NCBI GenBank assembly: GCA_022181065.1
Contig: BQMY01000074.1
Coordinates: forward strand, 186,001-250,000
DNA: 64,000 nt
Direction of reading: 5' to 3'
Origin: Melioribacteraceae bacterium
Lineage (GTDB): Bacteria; Bacteroidota; Ignavibacteria; Ignavibacteriales; Melioribacteraceae
The position numbers were made by a program, and so were the translations under genes. Shown here one piece after another: positions 51,478 to 60,905 of the stretch. Each line of letters begins with the position of its first letter. Position 1 is the stretch's first letter. The notes below the pieces were generated by a model. The model saw only the letters and a program-made list of their open reading frames with translations. It ran no database searches and was not told where the DNA came from.

Positions 51478-52701
51478 TTATTTAATTAAAACCATTTTTC
51501 TACCAAGCGAGGTCAGCTCCATACCATTATTATCGAATACCTGCAGCTTTGTGAAATATATACCGCTTGAGAGATTATGGCCATCAAATTCTACTGAATG
51601 GACACCCCGAGAAAGGTTTTTTTCACATAAAGTCGCTACTTTTTCTCCTCTTATATTAAAAACCTGAAGCCGAATAAATGATGAGGTCTTTAATTCAAAC
51701 TTAATTCTGGTAACAGGATTAAAAGGATTGGGATAATTTTGAAACAACTTGTAGCCAAGATCAGACTGCTGATCGTTATCCAAACTTGTAGGTCCAGCGA
51801 TAATGGGGATTGATTTGTAGTACCCGTTTGGGTAATAAAATGTTGTATCAGTAAGACTTAATTCACGCATACCAACTCTAAAAAAAAGAGTATCACCCGG
51901 AAACATATTTTCCGGTTCGGGCAGCTCAATAGTCAGACGTAAATTTACGAGGTCGAAACTGCAGGTTTCAATAACTGTAGAGTCACCGGTAGATTTTTTT
52001 ATAAATACATCGGCCCAAATTTTATTGAGAAGAGGTTCCCAGACTACTGGTTTCAATACAAATTCAAATTCAATCTCTTCATCAAGTCCAATTCTTATTG
52101 GATCGTAATAAAAAGTTTTTGGCTCCAGACTAACCAGACTTGCAGGTTTTACTACATCATCAACCTTCATTTGCACCAGTGAATAAATGTTTCCACCTCC
52201 CGAATAGATACTGTAATCGGCATAAGAATCATTAATGTAAGTTACGCCAATTCCATCTGTAAAATCGACATAATAGGTATAGTATTGCCACGGATCAGGT
52301 GTCATGTAAAAGAGGTTCTTATATACGCGCATACCATACCATTGTGAAGCATTTGACTGTTTCGTTTTCATAGTAAAATCAGCTTCGACAAGATATTTGA
52401 AGTTTATTACAGAATTATTGGGCAGATTAAAATCGAGTGAGTCATTCGGATACATATGTAAAACATTCGCTTCATTATCGTAATAGTAGTATTCACCCCA
52501 CTGCTGTAAATACTGCTTACCATTATACTCTTTTACATAAATTAAATGCTTTTGCAGATAGGAGTAATCATGATATGTGTAATTTTGAGTAAGCGTGTAT
52601 TCATCCAATAAAAATAAAAGTCTATCCCCTTCGGAATGGGGGTAGAAGTTTTGCGCAGAAACTATAACCGGAAATATGATCAAAATTAGCAGGAATTTCA
52701 T
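51478..52701 (-). CDS. Secreted T9SS-sorted protein of unknown function
   Basis: The protein (407 aa from the ATG at 52701, with a GAGGG site) has a signal peptide ending VIVSAQ, a beta-rich body of about 280 residues (YFYDPIRIGLDEEIEFEFVL-like strands) and a T9SS domain at the end (LFQNYPNPFNPVTRIKFELK). The body was not recognised. It should be exported through the T9SS and attached to or released from the surface. It is a single gene with a short AT-rich gap on each side. Confidence 0.78.
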   Translation of the reverse strand: MKFLLILIIFPVIVSAQNFYPHSEGDRLLFLLDEYTLTQNYTYHDYSYLQKHLIYVKEYNGKQYLQQWGEYYYYDNEANVLHMYPNDSLDFNLPNNSVINFKYLVEADFTMKTKQSNASQWYGMRVYKNLFYMTPDPWQYYTYYVDFTDGIGVTYINDSYADYSIYSGGGNIYSLVQMKVDDVVKPASLVSLEPKTFYYDPIRIGLDEEIEFEFVLKPVVWEPLLNKIWADVFIKKSTGDSTVIETCSFDLVNLRLTIELPEPENMFPGDTLFFRVGMRELSLTDTTFYYPNGYYKSIPIIAGPTSLDNDQQSDLGYKLFQNYPNPFNPVTRIKFELKTSSFIRLQVFNIRGEKVATLCEKNLSRGVHSVEFDGHNLSSGIYFTKLQVFDNNGMELTSLGRKMVLIK

Positions 52702-52786
52702 GATAGCCCTCACCGTGATTTTATCAGGTTGTACTAAAATAAATCTTTTTTAACTCAAATTACAGGTCATTAATTTGATGATAATT

Positions 52787-53323
52787 TCACAAAAAATCAC
52801 CTTTTATATTCACATCTGTTTGTTTGAATAACTTACCGACAGAGTTTAATGCTCCATGCGAAAGTCCGGTCAGGAAATGTTTCCGGGATAAGTATTCGGC
52901 TTCGCTTTTTAACTCGGGATATTTTTTCACCATCCGCAGTACAAATTTGAGCGCGTTCACCTTCACCGATGCCTGCTTATCCGGTTGCTGAAAAAGCTTA
53001 TAGCAGATATCATAAAACTCCCCTTCCTGCTCATCATTGAGATTCATATTTGATAGAATCTTGATTATTTCTCTCTGGTGACCATCTTTTTTTTCGGGTA
53101 AGACCGAAATAAAACTATTGATACTTTCTCTCAGTCTTTCGTCATTACGCTTCATGCCGCTTGCGATAAGATACGCGGATCGCCAACTTATGGGTTCAAC
53201 ATCACCAAGAGCCAAATGAATCAACTGACTTAAAGAGCCGGGGTTCTTTTTGATATATTTAACCTGATCTCCCTGATAAGAGTTGATCAGGATTTCTTCT
53301 ATTTCTCTTACCACATTTGTCAC
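52787..53323 (-). CDS. Hypothetical helical-repeat protein
   Basis: The 178-aa protein is predominantly helical: QGDQVKYIKKNPGSLSQLIH, WRSAYLIASGMKRNDERLRE, INSFISVLPEKKDGHQREI, KVNALKFVLRMVKKYPELKS. The paired helices suggest HEAT-like repeats, similar to small DNA-glycosylase-like or Armadillo proteins, but no catalytic residue is visible. Cytosolic. Separated by about 70 nt from the aldo/keto reductase gene upstream. Confidence 0.55.
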   Translation of the reverse strand: MTNVVREIEEILINSYQGDQVKYIKKNPGSLSQLIHLALGDVEPISWRSAYLIASGMKRNDERLRESINSFISVLPEKKDGHQREIIKILSNMNLNDEQEGEFYDICYKLFQQPDKQASVKVNALKFVLRMVKKYPELKSEAEYLSRKHFLTGLSHGALNSVGKLFKQTDVNIKGDFL

Positions 53324-53345
53324 GTTTTTACCTGATAATCAGAAA

Positions 53346-53373
53346 ACCACTGCGGGATTATTCCCGCAATGGT
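53346..53373 (-). terminator. Terminator after the aldo/keto reductase gene
   Basis: A 12-bp stem with one mismatch (ACCA...TGCGGGA pairing with TCCCGCA...TGGT) around a 4-nt loop lies 23 nt beyond the stop and is followed on the minus strand by GGTTTTC. Confidence 0.65.
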
Positions 53374-53395
53374 ATTAAGAAAATTCAACTTCGTT

Positions 53396-54352
53396 TTAGT
53401 ATCTGTTTCCAGCGGCTGAATCTACCGGAAACGCTTCGTTGATCAGAGCAATATCGCTTTCGGATAAAATGATATTTGCGGCACCAACGTTCTCTTCAAG
53501 ATATTTGATCCGCTTCGTACCCGGTATGCTTACAATATCTTCACCCTGCGCCAACACCCACGCAAGCGCGAGTTGAGCCGGGGCAACTCCTTTGTCTTTA
53601 GCGATCTCTTCAATTTTTTCCACAAGTTTGAGATTTTTAGCGAAGTTTTCTCCCTGAAATCGCGGGTTGCTTCTTCTCCAGTCACCTTCGGGTAAATCTT
53701 CAAACTTTTTAAACTGTCCGGATAAAAATCCTCGACCAAGAGGACTGTACGCTACAAAACTGATTCCCAATTCTCTTGTTGCTGCCAGAATTTCTTTTTC
53801 AGGTTCCCTGCTCCATAATGAATATTCGGTCTGCAATGCGGTGACAGGATGAATTTTCGAAGCGCGGTTTATCTGATCCGGATCAGCCTCCGACAACCCG
53901 ATATATCTTACTTTACCCGCTTCAACTAATTCAGCCATAGCACCTACTGTCTCCTCAATCGGCACCTGCGGATCGACTCTGTGCTGATAATAGAGATCAA
54001 TAAAATCAACACCAAGTCTTTTCAGGGAAGCGTCGCAAGATGTGCGGACATATTCGGGTTTACCGCTCAAACCCAGAAAATCACCTTTTTCGTTACGTTG
54101 AACACCAAATTTGGTAGCGATGATCGCTTTGTCTCTTCTATCTGAAAGTGCCTTACCAACTAAAATCTCGTTTGTAAAAGGACCATACATATCCGCGGTG
54201 TCGAAAAAATTCACGCCCAAATCAATCGCTTTATGAATAGTCGCGATCGATTCTTTATCATCCTGACTTCCATAAAAATCGGACATTCCCATGCAACCCA
54301 ACCCGATAACGGAAACATTTAATTCACTTTTGCCTAAGACGCGATACTTCAT
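53396..54352 (-). CDS. Aldo/keto reductase
   Basis: The 318-aa protein shows the AKR core: [20 protein letters not shown], the catalytic Asp-Tyr in [15 protein letters not shown], the Lys in [11 protein letters not shown], the His in [16 protein letters not shown], and the NADPH segments [14 protein letters not shown] and [20 protein letters not shown]. It matches the AKR13-type/YajO-like branch that reduces aldehydes and ketones in the cytosol. Complete length. Upstream the gap contains no partner gene; a terminator follows. Confidence 0.95.
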   Translation of the reverse strand: MKYRVLGKSELNVSVIGLGCMGMSDFYGSQDDKESIATIHKAIDLGVNFFDTADMYGPFTNEILVGKALSDRRDKAIIATKFGVQRNEKGDFLGLSGKPEYVRTSCDASLKRLGVDFIDLYYQHRVDPQVPIEETVGAMAELVEAGKVRYIGLSEADPDQINRASKIHPVTALQTEYSLWSREPEKEILAATRELGISFVAYSPLGRGFLSGQFKKFEDLPEGDWRRSNPRFQGENFAKNLKLVEKIEEIAKDKGVAPAQLALAWVLAQGEDIVSIPGTKRIKYLEENVGAANIILSESDIALINEAFPVDSAAGNRY

Positions 54353-54415
54353 CCATTAACTCCTTATTTATGGTTTTTATGGAAAATACGAAATTATATT
54401 TATGAAAGACTTTAA

Positions 54416-55444
54416 TTAATATTTTTTATTAAATAGCTTTGATATCCCAAAATCACCAATATCTTCCAGAATAATTTCTATGCTCTCAATTTTCCGAAAT
54501 TTTTCATGATTCAGGGAAAGATTCAAATAGTTAAATCCCGCGCTACTCGTTTTACTAATAGTACCATCAACTTTACTGATTGTAAGTCCTTCACCCTTAT
54601 CATTGACCGCGGTTACGAATTCTTCCGATTGATCATTTTTGAACATATAATTTGCATCCCGCCCAGACATAAATCCTATTGTCCGGGAAGAATCGAAATA
54701 GTCAAGAATATTATAGAACATATAGGGATGAATAGCTGGAAGGAATTCGAGTAAAAAAGTGTGATTATTCTTATGTATATCGACCATCACTTTAATGCTC
54801 TTTCTTTCCGGATGCCCTTGCATTAATGATTCAAATTCTTTGATACCTTTGATGATGTCAGGCAATTGGGAATCATGACAGATAATTCTTGGTGTTTCAA
54901 ATTTTGTCGCATTGGATGTATCGTTAATATCAATTATTGACAGACTTTTGCTTAAATCTGAAGACCGTGAATCCTCACTATTCTTAGCCCGATTTTCGAT
55001 CAGCTCATTCTCATCTGTTGTCTTTATCCCCAAACCATTTTTATCCGGAAAAGGGAATCCTGATTTAAATTCTATCAGAATGTTAAGCAACCTGAATAAC
55101 CCCCAGCCCCCCAATGCGGCAATTAAAAACAGGTACATTATCAGGTCATTCATATCTTTGATATTATAAATTTTTTCAGAGTTGAAGTAGAAAATTGAAA
55201 CTGCCCCGAAAATGAGGAAGAGACCATAAGTTACTTCTCTGGTAAATTTAGAGAAGTTCTTTCTTCTTTCGGCCTCCAGATTGTCGAGGTGTTTTTGGTA
55301 GCACTCATGTGAACAGAACCCTATTTTAGTTTTTCCCTGCTTAGTCTGCAAACTGTTAAAACAGAGTGAACAAATCGGACTATTACAAGTTTTACATCTG
55401 TATATAGCTTTATTGTTTTTATGATTTACACATGACTCCATCAA
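54416..55444 (-). CDS. B-box-like zinc-finger membrane protein
   Basis: The 342-aa protein begins MMESCVNHKNNKAIYRCKTC, then NSPICSLCFNSL and IGFCSHECYQKHLDNLE, a B-box/zinc-finger arrangement of Cys and His (about 5-55). Two hydrophobic helices follow (about 70-115), then an acidic linker and a C-terminal beta-alpha domain (about 185-342) with ESLMQGHPERKSIKVMVDIH. The zinc-finger-plus-membrane layout is common in Bacteroidota and Acidobacteria with no known role. It belongs to a run of five membrane-related genes on the minus strand. Confidence 0.62.
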   Translation of the reverse strand: MMESCVNHKNNKAIYRCKTCNSPICSLCFNSLQTKQGKTKIGFCSHECYQKHLDNLEAERRKNFSKFTREVTYGLFLIFGAVSIFYFNSEKIYNIKDMNDLIMYLFLIAALGGWGLFRLLNILIEFKSGFPFPDKNGLGIKTTDENELIENRAKNSEDSRSSDLSKSLSIIDINDTSNATKFETPRIICHDSQLPDIIKGIKEFESLMQGHPERKSIKVMVDIHKNNHTFLLEFLPAIHPYMFYNILDYFDSSRTIGFMSGRDANYMFKNDQSEEFVTAVNDKGEGLTISKVDGTISKTSSAGFNYLNLSLNHEKFRKIESIEIILEDIGDFGISKLFNKKY

Positions 55445-55532
55445 AAATACCCACCACTGAATAATGGTTCATTATAGTAAAAAAATGATTTATATATCAA
55501 CAGAACTTTATTTCTTTCAACAGGCATTATTT

Positions 55533-55625
55533 CTAATTATGAATTAAATAAGAAAAAGCAGCACTAATGATACCAAAAATAAAGCCGGCAATATGAGATA
55601 AATCTACAAATTGTTGAACATGTCA
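55533..55625 (-). pseudogene. Possible C-terminal fragment of a rhomboid-type protease
   Basis: In the gap and the last bases of the 274-aa gene, a different minus-strand frame reads HVQQFVDLSHIAGFIFGIIS then AAFSYLIHN and a TAG at 55535-55533. The SHxxGFxxG pattern resembles the last catalytic helix of rhomboid proteases, but upstream bases carry a stop. This is a weak observation from a single motif. Confidence 0.35.
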
Positions 55626-56428
55626 TAAAAGTTTATTGTACCATTAGCCGATATATATATCTCATTATGAATCTCATCGAGAAAAACAACTCTATCTTCA
55701 TCTTCAAGTAAATATATCACCGGGATTTGCTCCTGTGAATCGAGTTCATCACGCAATTCTGACTCAAATTGGAATATCCTGTCAATCCTGGAGAAGTCCT
55801 TGAACTTAACCGTGTAGAGATAGTATGAAATTTTATTTTTATCATTTCTTACAAACTTTTTGTCAATGAGAGCGGCAAAAGAGAGATAACCAAATTGTAA
55901 AAACAAAATCTCCTTATATCGTTTATAGAGAAACCTTATCTGCGTTCCCGAGAGTCCAAGAAACAAGGCTAGTATATAATAAATCACAAGATTTAGGTTG
56001 TGTGCCTGATATCCACTGATCCTTGCCCGAAATGGTTTGCCGATGACAAATTCAACAGTTACATCACTACCCAACTCGGGAGACTCGTTAAAACCGAAGC
56101 AGACTGCATTTAATAAGCCTAGTTCAGGGTGCTCGTAGGTAAACTCTATTTCGTAGATTTCTGTATATTCCCCTCCGTAAAATGTTGGTTCAACGAGTGT
56201 TACTCTACCATAAGCGTAGTCTAACGCACCGGTAAAATCATACGCTTTTTTTATATTGGAAGGAACGTCAAAAATTAAGAGTGCCGTAATTACAGCAATT
56301 AAAGCTGTAAAATTAATCTGAACTGCTTTATCAGCAAAATAGAAATAGAGCTTTACTCCGATATTGGCTCCCCTCGGAGGCAGCGAGAAGTTGTTTATTA
56401 TTGAGTCTCTTCTTTCAAGTTTTTTCAT
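55604..56428 (-). CDS. Hypothetical membrane protein
   Basis: The 274-aa protein has two N-terminal hydrophobic helices (about 22-55, KLYFYFADKAVQINFTALIA), a periplasmic stretch with GGEYTEIYEIEFTYEHPELG, another helical pair (about 148-185) and a cytosolic tail (RNDKNKISYYLYTVKFKDFS). The outer stretch resembles small DUF3592-type segments, but I do not assign it. It is 54 nt downstream of the CPBP protease gene and probably part of the same unit. Confidence 0.55.
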   Translation of the reverse strand: MKKLERRDSIINNFSLPPRGANIGVKLYFYFADKAVQINFTALIAVITALLIFDVPSNIKKAYDFTGALDYAYGRVTLVEPTFYGGEYTEIYEIEFTYEHPELGLLNAVCFGFNESPELGSDVTVEFVIGKPFRARISGYQAHNLNLVIYYILALFLGLSGTQIRFLYKRYKEILFLQFGYLSFAALIDKKFVRNDKNKISYYLYTVKFKDFSRIDRIFQFESELRDELDSQEQIPVIYLLEDEDRVVFLDEIHNEIYISANGTINFYDMFNNL

Positions 56429-56482
56429 ATGATAAATTATATAACTAATTCTATAATTATAGCCAGTGAATTTTACTTAATT

Positions 56483-57289
56483 CTATCTAACCAACTCCGG
56501 CGAAAGATAAACCATGACCAGGTTCATTATAAGATGAACTATAAATGTGCTTTCAAAGCCATATTTTTTATACAAATAACCTAATATTATTCCGATCGGG
56601 AAGACCTGCAGTGCCTTTACCCATACCGGTTCTAACGAAAGTAAATGTCCCATTGTCCATACCGCGGAAGTAATTAAAACAGCTATCAGATATTTCTGCT
56701 TGCTTTTCAGGAAAAACGCAAGTGTGTTCTGCATCGCGAGCCTGAAAACTATTTCCTCCAATAAGGATATTCCAATCAGACTGCACAATAATGGAATTGT
56801 AAACTGACTCGAGAAAGACATGTTTTCTGCTGTAACCTCCAGGTCTTTCAAGATTGAGGAGAGTTCTGGTCCGGTAATTTTAAACAGAAGAAAAGAATAA
56901 ACAACTACAACTATTGATGCGATAAGAATGGATAAAGCAAAACTTCTAAGAAAGTTCGGTTCAATATTAGCTGTTTTGCCTCTGAAGTAACGAATTAAAG
57001 GAAAATTGGTAATTCCAAGTCTTGCGGTCATTGTCATTCCAACAACAACAAAAACTATAATTTTCAGGAAATTGAGCAGATCAATAATAATCGCAAGTAC
57101 AACATTCAATGGACTTAGCCCAACAGAGAACAGAAGCATGGTAATTTCAACAAGAACAAAAAATATTGCGATAGCCGCACCAAAACGAATGTATAATTTA
57201 CGTTTTGGCTCCCTGAAATAAAGTACGACGCACCAAATTAAAAAGGCAACCGTCATCAAGGAATAAAATCCGGTTAGTAAATGTGCCAT
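56483..57289 (-). CDS. CPBP-family intramembrane metalloprotease
   Basis: The 268-aa protein has eight hydrophobic helices and the three CPBP (Abi/CAAX-type) motifs: EE at 178-179 with Arg183 (LLEEIVFRLA), His215 (WTMGHLLSL), and HxxxN at 252-256 (IVHLIMNLVMVYL). These residues form the catalytic glutamates and histidines of intramembrane glutamic/metallo-endopeptidases. It is 12 nt after the stop of an unknown membrane gene and 54 nt before another. The substrate could be a neighbour. Confidence 0.88.
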   Translation of the reverse strand: MAHLLTGFYSLMTVAFLIWCVVLYFREPKRKLYIRFGAAIAIFFVLVEITMLLFSVGLSPLNVVLAIIIDLLNFLKIIVFVVVGMTMTARLGITNFPLIRYFRGKTANIEPNFLRSFALSILIASIVVVVYSFLLFKITGPELSSILKDLEVTAENMSFSSQFTIPLLCSLIGISLLEEIVFRLAMQNTLAFFLKSKQKYLIAVLITSAVWTMGHLLSLEPVWVKALQVFPIGIILGYLYKKYGFESTFIVHLIMNLVMVYLSPELVR

Positions 57290-57301
57290 TCAGCCCCCAA
57301 A

Positions 57302-58030
57302 TTATTCAACTAATTTTTCAAATCGATTATGATCGATATAATCAAACATAAATATCTGCACCTTCTTCCCAAGTACATTTTTCTCAAGGAATAAACGGAA
57401 ACTTCTCAGTTCCACCAGTGTTGATTCCTCTTCCCAAAATTCATTGGGGATTGGCAAAAATAACACCAGACTATTATCCATTATCGCAAGTTCACCATAT
57501 CTGGGTTCATCTCCCTCAAAATAGCCGAGCAATTCGAGCGAATTTCCGAAGACCTTTACCAGTTCATGAGACATTCCATCCTGATAATAGAGTTCATGAG
57601 GAGCATCACCGAAATACATCACATTCATCGTAAATTCATCTTTTACAATATGGATTCCGTACCCTATCACAAATAATTGTAGAAATCCAGCGAACCCGAA
57701 GATAATTGCCTTTTTTCCCGTAATAAACTCCATCCCTTTTTTACGGATTTTCTCCAAAGAATCTCCAATCAATACTTCGGTAAGGACAAATCCGTTTATC
57801 CCGAAAACAACCGGAAATAAAAAGAACAAAAACGATGGAATAAACTCCACTCTGAAAAACAATGGGATTGCCAACAATAATAGATTTACTATCAGCGATA
57901 AAAATAGGATTATTCTGGCTTGAACATCCTTTTTGAAAAAGGTAAGATTCTCATAGAGCAGAATCCCGGTAGCCAATGGACCTCCCAGAAAGGAAGCCCA
58001 AAATATCGACTTCGAAGTGTAAACTTTCAT
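57302..58030 (-). CDS. Hypothetical membrane protein
   Basis: The 242-aa protein has three hydrophobic segments (about 5-22, 40-85 and 110-130) and a periplasmic or cytosolic tail beginning NVMYFGDAPHELYYQDGMSH and ending FMFDYIDHNRFEKLVE. It was not recognised. It follows the zinc-ribbon coiled-coil gene by 78 nt and precedes the CPBP protease by 12 nt, so a shared transcript is likely. Confidence 0.55.
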   Translation of the reverse strand: MKVYTSKSIFWASFLGGPLATGILLYENLTFFKKDVQARIILFLSLIVNLLLLAIPLFFRVEFIPSFLFFLFPVVFGINGFVLTEVLIGDSLEKIRKKGMEFITGKKAIIFGFAGFLQLFVIGYGIHIVKDEFTMNVMYFGDAPHELYYQDGMSHELVKVFGNSLELLGYFEGDEPRYGELAIMDNSLVLFLPIPNEFWEEESTLVELRSFRLFLEKNVLGKKVQIFMFDYIDHNRFEKLVE

Positions 58031-58108
58031 TTTAGCATTGCCCTCTGTAATACTTTATTAAATATCACCTCTTTTGAACATTTTTTACGTCAATAAAAAC
58101 AATGAATA

Positions 58109-59176
58109 TTATTCATCTTTCTTACTCTTTAATTCTACACCGCAAGAGGAACAATATTCAAAATGAGCATAATTTCTCTGACCGCACGCCGAACAATTTT
58201 TAAAAAGTAATAATCCGCAGTGTATGCAGAAGTTAGGTTTATTATCGGTATCCTTGATCAGGTGATAATCTTTTTCGCACGACGGGCAGGAGTGCAACTG
58301 ATACGACTTAAATGCAGTACTATACTGAATTGTATCAACACGTTCTTCCATCGATTTCTGTAATTCAGCTTTTTTTCTATCGAAATAGATTGTAATCTGC
58401 TTAATGAGATAATATCCCACTACAACGGTAACAACAATTCCAACAATATATCGCACATATCCGCCATAGCTTGGAAGATAAGGTACCAGACCAATAAAGA
58501 ATAGATAGAGTGAGAAGAATACAACGCCCCAAACAAACGCTTTAAATTTAGTGTCCCGATACTTCATGAAAAGGAACAGACCCAATACCAGGATTGGAAG
58601 TGTAAATACAAGTCTGATTAAAAATATTTTGAGTCGGTAGGTTCTTAAATCAGCGTTAAACTTTTCTTCGGCGATCTCTACTTGCGCATTTAATTCTGCG
58701 TAAATAAGTTTTTCCTGCTGCCTGAGTGACGCAAGGGAATCACCAAGCGTGTTAATTTGCGTCTGCCATGATGAACTGATTTCATTGAGTTCATCAAGTT
58801 TTTTTAATTTGGCTTTTATTTCGGGGTCCTGATTAGGATCGCCAATAGTTTCTCTGGTCTTGACCCAATTATTAAAACTTTCTTTTTCAGAGTTATAGTT
58901 GCTAACCGCAGAGGCGAGACCGGATTCCAGTTGACTCAGTTTTTCCTTCAATTCCAATCGTCTGGAATCGATTGCCGAGCTTCTGTTTTTAATAATTTCA
59001 ATCTTTCCTGTGTCTTCATAATCTGTATAAACCGGAGAAACATACCAGTTATCGAGATCATCAAGAACCTTATTCCCGAGAGCACTGAGAAATCCGCCCA
59101 AAATAAGCGCTATAAAAAAGTGAACAATACGGGAAAAATTTTCTATTCTTCTGCTGGAACCCTGAATAGACTTCAT
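58109..59176 (-). CDS. Membrane-anchored coiled-coil protein with C-terminal double zinc ribbon
   Basis: The 355-aa protein has an N-terminal hydrophobic segment (HFFIALILGGFLSALGNKVL), a coiled coil of about 100 residues (RLELKEKLSQLESGLASAVS, ASLRQQEKLIYAELNAQVEI), and three more membrane helices (about 185-265). Tandem zinc ribbons at the C-terminus carry four CxxC motifs: HSCPSCEKDYH, FCIHCGLLLFKNCSACGQ and YCSSCGVELKSKKD. It was not recognised. It is the first gene of the five-gene run; a 269-nt gap precedes it. Confidence 0.62.
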   Translation of the reverse strand: MKSIQGSSRRIENFSRIVHFFIALILGGFLSALGNKVLDDLDNWYVSPVYTDYEDTGKIEIIKNRSSAIDSRRLELKEKLSQLESGLASAVSNYNSEKESFNNWVKTRETIGDPNQDPEIKAKLKKLDELNEISSSWQTQINTLGDSLASLRQQEKLIYAELNAQVEIAEEKFNADLRTYRLKIFLIRLVFTLPILVLGLFLFMKYRDTKFKAFVWGVVFFSLYLFFIGLVPYLPSYGGYVRYIVGIVVTVVVGYYLIKQITIYFDRKKAELQKSMEERVDTIQYSTAFKSYQLHSCPSCEKDYHLIKDTDNKPNFCIHCGLLLFKNCSACGQRNYAHFEYCSSCGVELKSKKDE

Positions 59177-59331
59177 AAAGACCCTCTTAGATTATTTTTG
59201 ACTTTAAGCAACATGTCACTTGAAAAACCGGGGAAAATAAATAATCGCCCAAAAAAAAGACCGGCATGCCCTATAATATAATAATTTTAATTCAAATCCG
59301 CATTATCCTTGCCGTGCAAATGTATCAGGCT

Positions 59332-59348
59332 AGTATTTAAAAAATACT
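59332..59348. promoter_or_regulatory. Palindrome AGTATTT-AAA-AAATACT
   Basis: A 7-bp perfect inverted repeat with a 3-nt centre lies 25 nt before the small frame at 59373, in the gap between the SDR gene end and the zinc-ribbon gene. A promoter or operator role is possible. Confidence 0.3.
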
Positions 59349-59372
59349 GTTTTTTAACAAAGGAGTAAAACA

Positions 59373-59483
59373 ATGGGAAATGATGCAACAGAAAACATTT
59401 TAATAAAACTCTTTTTAGTTATGTATACTCAATTTTCACAGGTAGTTATTTTGTTAAATGACCAATTAAACCCCGAAATATAA
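59373..59483 (+). CDS. Candidate 36-aa protein overlapping the SDR gene tail
   Basis: An ATG at 59373 follows a perfect AAAGGAG site and opens MGNDATENILIKLFLVMYTQ, then FSQVVILLNDQLNPEI, ending at a TAA. It overlaps the end of the convergent SDR gene by 38 nt. The sequence resembles no family and may be a small membrane-interacting peptide or the 5' relic of a lost gene. The strong ribosome-binding site is the only real support. Confidence 0.35.
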   Translation: MGNDATENILIKLFLVMYTQFSQVVILLNDQLNPEI

Positions 59484-60876
59484 TACCATGAAAAGGCAGT
59501 ACCGAATACCAGTAAAGTCTCCCCATAATGCCTCTGGGTCGGAAAGTAGCAGATTGAATTAATATATTATCAACAATCTTAAACTCCAGCCAGGCTTCTC
59601 CGGGCAATTTCATTTCCGCGAACAGTAGGAGCCGTTTTTCTTTTTTGCTGGAATAAAGAACACGCCAGAAATCGAGTGTATCACCGGCTTGTATAAAGTT
59701 TTTATTGGTTCGACCTCTTCTTAAACCCACACCGCCAAAAACTTTATCAATGAAGCCTCTGATTTCCCAAAGCCAGTTTGCGTAATACCAACCGGTCTCA
59801 CCTCCAATCTCCCAAATTTTATTTAGACAGGCGATTTCATCGGCAACATGTTTTTTACGAATATCCTTAAAACATCCCATATCCGGGACTTTAATATATT
59901 CCGATATTTTGAAGTTCATCCTGCCGCTTATCATAGAATCCTTCCAGCTGGAGACTATTTCATTTTGTTCAATCTTACTAAAAGCTCTTTGAATGCTTTC
60001 TCTATAGGAGAGTGGCTTTATATCAAGCTGTTTGATCAGGTCATTATTTTCCGCAACAACCTCAATTTTCATACTGTCAACTAATGAAACCGCGAGTTTA
60101 AAAGTTGTAGAGGTTATAAAGTACAACCAGTAAGACGATAATTTTGGTGTCATTACAGGTACTGTAAAAACAAATCGTTTAAGACCACGGGCAGCAGCGA
60201 ATTCCAGAAGCATTTCTCTGTAAGTAAGAATTTCGTTTCCTGCAATATCATAACTTTTGTTAAAGAAATTTTTATTATTTAATATTTCGCTCAATATCCT
60301 GATCACGTCAGAAATACCAATAGGTTGGCATTTGGTATTTAACCAGCTTGGCGCTATCATAACAGGTAATTTTTCAACAAGATCGCGTATTATTTCGAAT
60401 GAAGCACTGCCGGAACCTATTATTATCCCGGCTCTTACAGAGGTTAAAGCATAATTCCCCTTACTTAATTCGATCTCTACATTTTTTCGTGAATCAAGGT
60501 GTTTCGAAAGATTTTTAGAGTTCGCAATACCACCAAGATAAATCACCTGCTTTACAGTGGTGTCGGAGAGAGCTTCTCTGAAATTAACAGCGGATATCTT
60601 TTCCAACTCCGCGAAATCCCTTGAAGTCGACATCGAGTGGACGAGGTAAAACGCAAATTCGAGATCAACAGGAATATTTTTTAGAGTTTCCGGATTGATT
60701 AAATCGACTTCAATTACCTCAATATTATTTTTAAGGTTTTCCTCCGGATGAAATTTGTTTTTATCCCTTACCGCGCATACCACATGGTAGCCCATATCAA
60801 CCAGCACTGGCAATAATCTTTTACCAATGTACCCTGTGGCACCTGTTAGCAATACTTTTAACTTAGAGTTTTCCAC
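59446..60876 (-). CDS. SDR-type NAD(P)-binding protein with DUF2867 domain
   Basis: The 476-aa protein starts at GTG. Its N-terminal Rossmann domain has VLLTGATGYIGKRLLPVLVD (about 8-27), YLVHSM, VKQVIYLGGIANS and ALTSVRAGIIIGSGS, as in extended/atypical SDR proteins of the YwnB/NmrA type. The C-terminal 160 residues (from about 320) match DUF2867: SAVRD-like helices, WANWLWEIRGFIDKVFGGVG, RGRTNKNFIQAGDTLDFWRV and FRPRGIMGRLYWYSVLPFH. The SDR-DUF2867 fusion is common and its substrate unknown. The DUF2200 gene precedes it by 29 nt. Confidence 0.88.
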   Translation of the reverse strand: MENSKLKVLLTGATGYIGKRLLPVLVDMGYHVVCAVRDKNKFHPEENLKNNIEVIEVDLINPETLKNIPVDLEFAFYLVHSMSTSRDFAELEKISAVNFREALSDTTVKQVIYLGGIANSKNLSKHLDSRKNVEIELSKGNYALTSVRAGIIIGSGSASFEIIRDLVEKLPVMIAPSWLNTKCQPIGISDVIRILSEILNNKNFFNKSYDIAGNEILTYREMLLEFAAARGLKRFVFTVPVMTPKLSSYWLYFITSTTFKLAVSLVDSMKIEVVAENNDLIKQLDIKPLSYRESIQRAFSKIEQNEIVSSWKDSMISGRMNFKISEYIKVPDMGCFKDIRKKHVADEIACLNKIWEIGGETGWYYANWLWEIRGFIDKVFGGVGLRRGRTNKNFIQAGDTLDFWRVLYSSKKEKRLLLFAEMKLPGEAWLEFKIVDNILIQSATFRPRGIMGRLYWYSVLPFHGIIFRGLIGHLTK

Positions 60877-60905
60877 ATTATTTCAGCTGATTAAAATTGA
60901 ATTCA

